From the NCBI GenBank assembly GCA_947305345.1, contig CAMZDH010000050.1:1-5530 (forward strand): 5,530 nucleotides of DNA, given 5' to 3'. Below, one piece after another: positions 1 to 4,054 of the stretch; positions within the stretch are counted from its first letter, which is position 1; the number at the start of each line of letters is the position of its first letter. The notes below the pieces were generated by a model that saw nothing but the letters and a program-made list of their open reading frames with translations, had not been told where the DNA came from and did no database searches. The position numbers were made by a program, and so were the translations under genes. The DNA comes from an uncultured Lachnospiraceae bacterium (GTDB lineage Bacteria > Bacillota > Clostridia > Lachnospirales > Lachnospiraceae).

Positions 1-252
1 GACGTCCTTTTCAGGGTCGAAAATACCCGGGCGCAGAAAGAACTCACCCGGGAAGCGCGTCAGGAAAACCTGATGAAGGCGTTTTATTGTCCGCCGCTGA
101 AAAAACCTTACGATACGGTCATCCTCGTGGACGACATCTATACGACCGGCAGCACCGCCGAGAGCTGTACGAGAGCGCTTTTGTCCGCAGGGATCCGGAC
201 CGTCTGGTTCCTTTCACTCGCGATCGGTCACGACGACCGCATTCAGCTCTGA
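1..252 (+). CDS. comF: ComF-family phosphoribosyltransferase-like protein, C-terminal part (5' end outside window)
   Basis: An open frame enters the window in frame 1 and ends at TGA 250-252, giving the last 83 residues. It contains the phosphoribosyltransferase PRPP-binding signature: hydrophobic residues, then the acidic pair D44-D45, then the T48-T49-G50-S51-T52 loop (VILVDDIYTTGST). Before it lies the ComF-type stretch with R5, T9, Q12, L15, R20, N23 and A27-F28, which matches the usual 'R..NT..Q..L....R..N...AF' spacing. ComF proteins are about 220-240 residues long, so roughly two thirds, including any N-terminal zinc-finger cysteines, lie to the left. Characterised relatives act in the cytoplasm in uptake of transforming DNA, but many ComF-like genes sit in non-competent bacteria, so the role here is open. 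The last 10 bases overlap the 3' end of the opposite-strand yitT-like gene. The family call is firm; the competence role is only inferred from the family. Confidence 0.88.
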   Translation, partial: DVLFRVENTRAQKELTREARQENLMKAFYCPPLKKPYDTVILVDDIYTTGSTAESCTRALLSAGIRTVWFLSLAIGHDDRIQL

Positions 253-1202
253 GGCTTCTCCTCCGGTACGACGGGCGTTTCGTCTTTTCCGGCGTCATCT
301 TCAGACTTCGCGTTTTTCCGTTCCGCCTTCAGATCCATCCGTTCGAGCGTGAAACCTCGCCCGCGTACTTCGTTGATCTTCGTGACCGTTATGAACGCCT
401 GCGGGTCGATCGCGCGGATCATTTCCGTCGCGTTGTAGAGCTTCTGCTGGGGGATGACCGTCATCACGGCCTTCTGCGATTCGGAGAGGAGGCCGGTCTC
501 GATCATCGACATCGTGACGCCGGCTTCCAGCTGATCGAGGATCGCCGTACGGATCTCTTCGTACTTTGAGGAGACGATGTAAAGTTCGATCCGTGATTTG
601 CCGATGATCATGACGCGGTCCAAAAGCAGCGTCTCGAGGACGAGTACGACGATGCCGAGCAGGATGTCGTTCGGCGTGAAGACGAAGGCCTGGACGCCGA
701 TGATCACGATGTCAAAAAGATAGACGAACAGAGCGACCGGAAGATGCGTCCATTTGTGGAACACAAGGTTCAGGACGTCGATGCCGCCGGTCGACGAGCC
801 GACCCGCATGACGAGACCCAATGCGATGCCCATGAGGCAGCCCGCGAAGACGGCCGCGAGCAGCGGATTGTCGGTCAGCGTTTCGATGCCGGGGATCCTT
901 TGGAACAGGCCGAGGAACAGGGGATAGATGACCGAGCTCAAGACCGTCGCGAAGAAGAATTTCTTCCCGAGGAGAATGAGTCCCAGGACAAGCAGCACGA
1001 TGTTCATGCCGAGCACGACGAGCGAGATGTCGAGGTTCGGATAGAGCTTGTGCAGGACGATGCCGATGCCGGTGGTACCGCCCATCACGATGTCGTGCGG
1101 CACGATGAACGCGGCGACGAGAAACGCGAGCAGCGCGTTGCCCGCAAGGATCGAAATCAGCGTGAAAACCGTCTTTTTCCAGGGCTTGTCATAAGGTCTC
1201 AT
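243..1202 (-). CDS. YitT family membrane protein with C-terminal DUF2179 domain
   Basis: This is a 319-residue integral membrane protein of the YitT family (YitT membrane domain followed by DUF2179); no transport substrate is established for the family. Predicted membrane segments, numbered from the ATG at 1202, are near 12-34, 59-79, 82-100, 112-132, 156-175 and 180-195. Conserved glycine-rich loops are seen at 41-46 (GGTTGI) and 135-145 (GSSTGGIDVLN). The DUF2179 domain covers about 204-286 and ends in the typical 'NEVRGRGF' motif. A charged tail of about 30 residues rich in Lys, Glu, Asp and Pro follows and is probably dispensable. An in-frame GTG at 1214-1212 would add four residues, but it overlaps the AGGAG sequence (1218-1214). 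The ATG has that same sequence 11 bases upstream and is the better start. The gene lies 69 bases downstream of the GH13 gene on the same strand and may be read from the same promoter. Its 3' end overlaps comF tail to tail by 10 bases. Confidence 0.92.
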   Translation of the reverse strand: MRPYDKPWKKTVFTLISILAGNALLAFLVAAFIVPHDIVMGGTTGIGIVLHKLYPNLDISLVVLGMNIVLLVLGLILLGKKFFFATVLSSVIYPLFLGLFQRIPGIETLTDNPLLAAVFAGCLMGIALGLVMRVGSSTGGIDVLNLVFHKWTHLPVALFVYLFDIVIIGVQAFVFTPNDILLGIVVLVLETLLLDRVMIIGKSRIELYIVSSKYEEIRTAILDQLEAGVTMSMIETGLLSESQKAVMTVIPQQKLYNATEMIRAIDPQAFITVTKINEVRGRGFTLERMDLKAERKNAKSEDDAGKDETPVVPEEKPQS

Positions 1203-1213
1203 AAGCGAATACA

Positions 1214-1218
1214 CTCCT
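1214..1218 (-). promoter_or_regulatory. Ribosome binding site of the yitT-like gene (decides the start)
   Basis: On the minus strand AGGAG is followed by an 11-base spacer and ATG (1202-1200). The alternative GTG start would share its first G with this motif, leaving no spacer, so the ATG is preferred. The spacing is slightly long for an ideal site. Confidence 0.6.
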
Positions 1219-1229
1219 GAAAGGGCGCC

Positions 1230-1259
1230 GGAAAGGTCTTTCGACCGCGCGGCATTTCC
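1230..1259 (-). other. Possible intercistronic hairpin with GAAA loop
   Basis: In the short gap between the GH13 and yitT-like genes, the minus strand reads GGTC-GAAA-GACC (1246-1235). This is a 4-bp stem closed by a GNRA-type tetraloop. Flanking GGAAA (1259-1255) and TTTCC (1234-1230) can pair outside it, leaving an 8-base one-sided bulge. No T-run follows, so it does not look like a complete intrinsic terminator. It could be a processing or mRNA-stability element between cotranscribed genes, or chance. Confidence 0.3.
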
Positions 1260-1271
1260 CTAAAAAACGCA

Positions 1272-2930
1272 TTAACGCAAAATGACGCTCGTCTGGCCGC
1301 CGACGGTCAGCGTCGTCCCGTCGAGCGACGCTTCCTCCATGCCGATGAAGGCGGAGAGCGTCTTGAAGGTCCCGCCCTTGACCGTCGAAAGATCATAGGT
1401 CACGGACGAGCGCCCGGGGTTGTGGAGGACGAGGACCGAACTGCCCTCAAGCGTCGAGACGAAGCCGCCGAGTTTCGTGCCTTCCAGTTTGACCGGCTCA
1501 TACGTTCCGCAGGCGATCTCCGGATGCGCCTTCCGGATCAGCAGCAGTTTTTTATAGTAATTGTAAAGGGAATTCGGATCGGAGAGCTGATCGGCGACCG
1601 TGTCCTCCGTCTGGTTTTCCTTCTTGTACGTCGTGCCGGACGGGTCTTTTACCCGGTCGTCGTCGCCCCAGAGCATCGCGAGCCGCCGGTTCGCGTCCGT
1701 ATTCGCCGCGCCGCGGGAGCCCCGCATGCCGATCTCTTCCCCGTAGTAAAGGAACGGCGAGCCGGGGGTCAGTACGTAGAGGTTGGCCGCGACCTGCATC
1801 TGGCCGCTCATTTCGGTCAGGAATCCGGCCGCGCGGTCCATGTCGTGGTTCGTGATGAATGACATCATGATCGCTCCGTCCCGTTTCGCCTCGATCGTTT
1901 TCAGATAATCCGCGACGTAGGCGGCATACCGGTTTGCGTCGCCGCCCCGCGCGGTCTCCGCGACGATGCCGGACGCCTGGGACTGCGCGAAATCGAAGCA
2001 GTCCACGGCTTCATAATACCGGTTGATGACGCTCGGCCCGTCCCAGACCTCCGCGACCGCGTAAAGGTCCGGCTTGATCTTCCGGAGTTCGCCGAGATAC
2101 CAGTTCCAGAATTCCACGCTTTTCACGTTGTCGTTGTAATAAATGTATTTCGCCGCGTCGAAGCGGAAGCCGTCGACGCCGAGGTCCAGATAGAACTTCG
2201 CGACGTCGAGCATCTGCTCCCGGACGAGCTCATTGTCGTAATCCGGCTCCGGCATTCCGCCCGAGAAATTGCATTCGTAACAGACGTCGGTGCCCGCGAG
2301 ATTATTATAGCTTTTTCCCGCCTCGGGTTTGCCGTCGGACTGCCGGTAGTAGGAATAGTAATCAAAATACGGATCCGTGTCGTCCAGATTCTTCTGCGCC
2401 TGGGAGAAGCGCTTGAACCACTCATGCGCGGTGCTCGTATGGTTGATCACGAGGTCGAGGATCAGCTTGACGCCGCGCTCGTGGCAGAGCCTGACGAGCT
2501 CTTCCAGGTCGCTCATCGTGCCGAACTTCGGGTCGATCGCGTAATAGTCGTCGGTATCGTATTTGTGATAACTGCCGGATTTGAAGATCGGCGTCAGCCA
2601 AAGCCCTTCGACGCCGAGGCTCTTCCCGGACGCGGGATCGCCGTCGTTTAAGTAATCCATGCGGTTGATGATGCCCCGGAGGTCCCCGGTGCCGTCCCCG
2701 TCGGAATCGGAAAAGGAACCGACGAAGATCTCGTAGAAGACGCGGCTGTTGCCGACGTCCGTGCCCGCGCGGTAGAGGTCGAGCCCCGTCACTTGGACCT
2801 CGGTCTTTTCCGTCGGGGTATCAGGTGCGTCGGTCATTTGGGTTTCCTCCGTTCCTCCGGTGCAGGATGTAAGAAGCAAAAGAAAAGCCGCGAAGGCGGC
2901 GGCGATCTGTTTTCGGGTCGGGAACTTCAT
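1272..2930 (-). CDS. Alpha-amylase family (GH13) glycoside hydrolase, secreted lipoprotein
   Basis: This is a 552-residue retaining alpha-glucan hydrolase, probably an alpha-amylase or related maltodextrin-cleaving enzyme anchored to the outer face of the membrane. The N-terminus is a lipoprotein signal: K2, K7, a hydrophobic core, and an LTSC lipobox with C23 as lipid anchor, followed by a Thr/Glu/Pro-rich linker to about residue 50. The catalytic (beta/alpha)8 barrel shows the GH13 regions in order: the calcium-type loop DSDGDGTGDLRGI (75-87), region I DLVINH (159-164), an 'MPEPDYDN' segment (226-233) resembling the MPDLN signature of some bacterial amylases, region II GFRFDAAK with nucleophile D258, region III with acid/base E294, and region IV NHD with D363. 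The catalytic triad is complete. The His often found after the region II Lys is Tyr (Y262). A small beta-sandwich C-domain closes the protein (about 476-552). An upstream ATG (2936-2934) directly abuts the Shine-Dalgarno sequence, so the ATG at 2930 was chosen. Exact specificity cannot be read from sequence; an alpha-glucosidase is the main alternative. Confidence 0.94.
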   Translation of the reverse strand: MKFPTRKQIAAAFAAFLLLLTSCTGGTEETQMTDAPDTPTEKTEVQVTGLDLYRAGTDVGNSRVFYEIFVGSFSDSDGDGTGDLRGIINRMDYLNDGDPASGKSLGVEGLWLTPIFKSGSYHKYDTDDYYAIDPKFGTMSDLEELVRLCHERGVKLILDLVINHTSTAHEWFKRFSQAQKNLDDTDPYFDYYSYYRQSDGKPEAGKSYNNLAGTDVCYECNFSGGMPEPDYDNELVREQMLDVAKFYLDLGVDGFRFDAAKYIYYNDNVKSVEFWNWYLGELRKIKPDLYAVAEVWDGPSVINRYYEAVDCFDFAQSQASGIVAETARGGDANRYAAYVADYLKTIEAKRDGAIMMSFITNHDMDRAAGFLTEMSGQMQVAANLYVLTPGSPFLYYGEEIGMRGSRGAANTDANRRLAMLWGDDDRVKDPSGTTYKKENQTEDTVADQLSDPNSLYNYYKKLLLIRKAHPEIACGTYEPVKLEGTKLGGFVSTLEGSSVLVLHNPGRSSVTYDLSTVKGGTFKTLSAFIGMEEASLDGTTLTVGGQTSVILR

Positions 2931-2937
2931 GTTCATT

Positions 2938-2943
2938 CCTCCT
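2938..2943 (-). promoter_or_regulatory. Ribosome binding site of the GH13 gene (decides the start)
   Basis: The minus strand reads AAGGAGGA immediately before ATG-AAC-ATG. AGGAGG (2943-2938) stands 7 bases from the second ATG (2930-2928) but only one base from the first (2936-2934). This favours the second as the true start and shortens the protein by two residues. Confidence 0.75.
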
Positions 2944-2972
2944 TGCGAAAATCCGGGTTATTCAACAGCATT

Positions 2973-3001
2973 ATCTTATCTAAAAAAAGAGTTGTTGTCA
3001 A
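2973..3001 (-). promoter_or_regulatory. Sigma-A type promoter for the GH13 gene
   Basis: On the minus strand a perfect TTGACA (3001-2996) is separated by 17 bases from TAAGAT (2978-2973, five of six consensus positions). Transcription would start near 2966, giving a leader of about 36 bases before the ATG at 2930. Its -35 box lies on top of the -35 box of the rightward promoter. Confidence 0.75.
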
Positions 3002-3023
3002 GAAAGCGGCGCGGTGCTACAAT
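2995..3023 (+). promoter_or_regulatory. Sigma-A type promoter with extended -10 for the 3066-3905 gene
   Basis: TTGTCA (2995-3000) is followed after 17 bases by TACAAT (3018-3023). A TG at 3015-3016 forms an extended -10 (TGCTACAAT). Transcription would start near 3030, about 36 bases before the ATG at 3066. It shares bases 2996-3000 with the -35 box of the leftward promoter. Confidence 0.75.
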
Positions 3024-3034
3024 GAATGAAACGG

Positions 3035-3049
3035 GCAGGGATCCCCTGC
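3035..3049 (+). other. Short perfect inverted repeat in the 5' leader of the 3066-3905 gene
   Basis: GCAGGG (3035-3040) and CCCTGC (3044-3049) form a 6-bp perfect stem with a 3-base ATC loop. It lies just after the predicted transcription start and before the AAGAGG ribosome binding site (3055-3060, 5 bases from the ATG). There is no T-run, so it is not a terminator. It could protect the 5' end of the mRNA or be a small operator. Confidence 0.35.
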
Positions 3050-3065
3050 GAAAAAAGAGGCGTTC

Positions 3066-3905
3066 ATGGCGGAATTATACGGAAAGGAAGAGGGCGAAAA
3101 GCGGCGGCGGGCGAAGAAACCGGCGCTCATCGCGGCGGCAGGGCTCGGGACCCTGTCCGTGGTCCTGAACGTCCTTCTCTGCGTTTTCATGAACCGTTCC
3201 AACGAGACTCCGTTCCGCTGGATCGGGATCGTTTCCGCGATCGTGCTCGGCTGGGTCGCGCTGTACCTCCTCCTCAACGTCGCCTTCTTCGACGGTCAGC
3301 AGGTTTCGTTCAAGCTGAAGGCGCTCGTCCGCGAAAAAAGCGGCAGGAAGGACCGCATTCCCGGATTCTTCCGGAAGATCGGTTCCCAGATCCTCATTTA
3401 CCTCGTGTTCGCGTTCTTCGCCGCGGTGACCTGGACCTTCGTCTTCAACCTCGTGACCGCGGTGCCGGTCCGGCAGAAGCTCGTCGTCTTCGTCGGCGCC
3501 GACGTCTCTGAGAATGCGCTCGGGGAGGCGCTGGAAGCCGCCGCGCCGGAGGGGATCAAGCGCGTCGAGGTGCATGAGACCGCCTACGCGCTCTTTGACG
3601 CGACGGACATCAACCGGACGGACCTTCTGATCCTGCCGGAGTCCGAGATCAAGAACTACATGCCGCTGTACCTCGACCTGACGGCTTACCGGGAAACGCA
3701 CCCGGACGAAGCGTATTATGAGATCGAGGGCGTGCCGCGGGGCATCCGGATCGTGGAAAGCGCAGCATCCCTTCCGGCGTCCGGCATGATCTCTTATCAG
3801 CCCGGCACGGCGTATTACGTCTTCTTCGGGGCATTGTCGACGCACGCTTCCGAAACCGATCCGTCTGCATTTCAACTATGGGAATTTTTCAAAAATATCC
3901 CATGA
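3066..3905 (+). CDS. Unrecognised membrane protein: three predicted helices plus exposed C-terminal domain
   Basis: This is a 279-residue protein that I do not recognise as a named family. The first 18 residues are strongly charged (KRRRAKK), as expected for a cytoplasmic N-terminus. Predicted membrane helices lie near 20-42, 52-74 and 108-132. Helices 2 and 3 are joined by a basic loop (about 76-105), which would be cytoplasmic, placing residues 133-279 outside. That exposed region starts with a beta-alpha-beta-like run (KLVVFVGADV at 138-147, a helix, then KRVEVHE). It continues with TDLLILP (185-191) and ends with a segment resembling the end of a solute-binding fold (AYYVFFGAL, then an aromatic helix AFQLWEFF). 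The start is supported by an AAGAGG site 5 bases upstream and a good promoter. The gene lies between a GH13 lipoprotein and a solute-binding lipoprotein, so a role in glycan sensing or uptake is plausible but inferred. Codon use matches the neighbours except for the A+T-rich last 15 or so codons. Confidence 0.85.
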   Translation: MAELYGKEEGEKRRRAKKPALIAAAGLGTLSVVLNVLLCVFMNRSNETPFRWIGIVSAIVLGWVALYLLLNVAFFDGQQVSFKLKALVREKSGRKDRIPGFFRKIGSQILIYLVFAFFAAVTWTFVFNLVTAVPVRQKLVVFVGADVSENALGEALEAAAPEGIKRVEVHETAYALFDATDINRTDLLILPESEIKNYMPLYLDLTAYRETHPDEAYYEIEGVPRGIRIVESAASLPASGMISYQPGTAYYVFFGALSTHASETDPSAFQLWEFFKNIP

Positions 3906-3955
3906 GGTTTTAGTGAAAATTTACGAAAAACCGTTTTGTGAATTTCAGGTAATTG

Positions 3956-3988
3956 TTGACAAATCCCAATTTTTGAGTATTATATAAT
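3956..3988 (+). promoter_or_regulatory. Probable sigma-A promoter of the solute-binding protein gene
   Basis: A perfect TTGACA (3956-3961) precedes an A+T-rich run holding overlapping -10 candidates. TATTAT (3978-3983) is at 16 bases spacing, and the perfect TATAAT (3983-3988) is at 21 bases, too far for this -35. TATTAT, or a hexamer one base on, is the likely functional -10. Transcription would start near 3990-3996. The gene therefore has its own promoter, although read-through from the gene before it is also possible because no clear terminator is visible in 3906-3955. Confidence 0.7.
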
Positions 3989-3990
3989 GT

Positions 3991-4019
3991 ACTGAAGTGT
4001 ACAGAGGAGTCACTTCGGT
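3991..4019 (+). other. Leader hairpin at the 5' end of the solute-binding protein mRNA
   Basis: ACTGAAGTG (3991-3999) pairs with CACTTCGGT (4011-4019) over 9 bp with one U-G wobble, leaving an 11-base loop. It falls at or just after the predicted transcription start and well before the ribosome binding site, which leaves translation initiation open. It could stabilise the 5' end of an abundant mRNA or act as DNA as an operator overlapping the start site. The same stretch also holds two GTAC blocks six bases apart (3989-4002). Confidence 0.5.
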
Positions 4020-4041
4020 CAGACAAAATTGACTAAAAAGT

Positions 4042-4047
4042 AGGAGG
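4042..4047 (+). promoter_or_regulatory. Strong ribosome binding site of the solute-binding protein gene
   Basis: A perfect AGGAGG stands 7 bases before the ATG at 4055 in an A-rich, unstructured context. This suits the high expression usual for ABC binding lipoproteins and fixes the start. Confidence 0.85.
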
Positions 4048-4054
4048 AAAAACA

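Noticed and set aside
87..569. A plus-strand frame of 160 codons spanning the comF end and the yitT-like 3' end
   Set aside because: It is out of frame with the clear phosphoribosyltransferase motif, is Arg-rich, and has no supporting start signal.
744..1220. A plus-strand open frame of 158 codons inside the yitT-like gene
   Set aside because: It is almost entirely charged residues (Glu, Asp, Arg, His), the typical antisense image of hydrophobic membrane helices.
2937..3065. Riboswitch or catabolite-response (cre) site in the divergent gap
   Set aside because: The leaders are only about 36 bases long and no clear cre-like palindrome was found. Only promoters, ribosome binding sites and one small hairpin can be supported.
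3075..3875. A 266-codon open frame on the minus strand opposite the membrane protein gene
   Set aside because: Its composition is charged and His/Arg/Asp-rich, with no family features. The plus-strand gene has a promoter, a ribosome binding site and sensible membrane helices.
3880..3901. Imperfect inverted repeat GGGAATTTTTC/AAAAATATCCC around the stop of the membrane protein gene, considered as a terminator
   Set aside because: The stem is mostly A-T with internal mismatches, lies inside the coding end, and has no T-run after it.
3924..3940. AAAAACCGTTTT-like dyad after the membrane protein gene, considered as a terminator
   Set aside because: The stem would be only four A-T pairs and is too weak to support.
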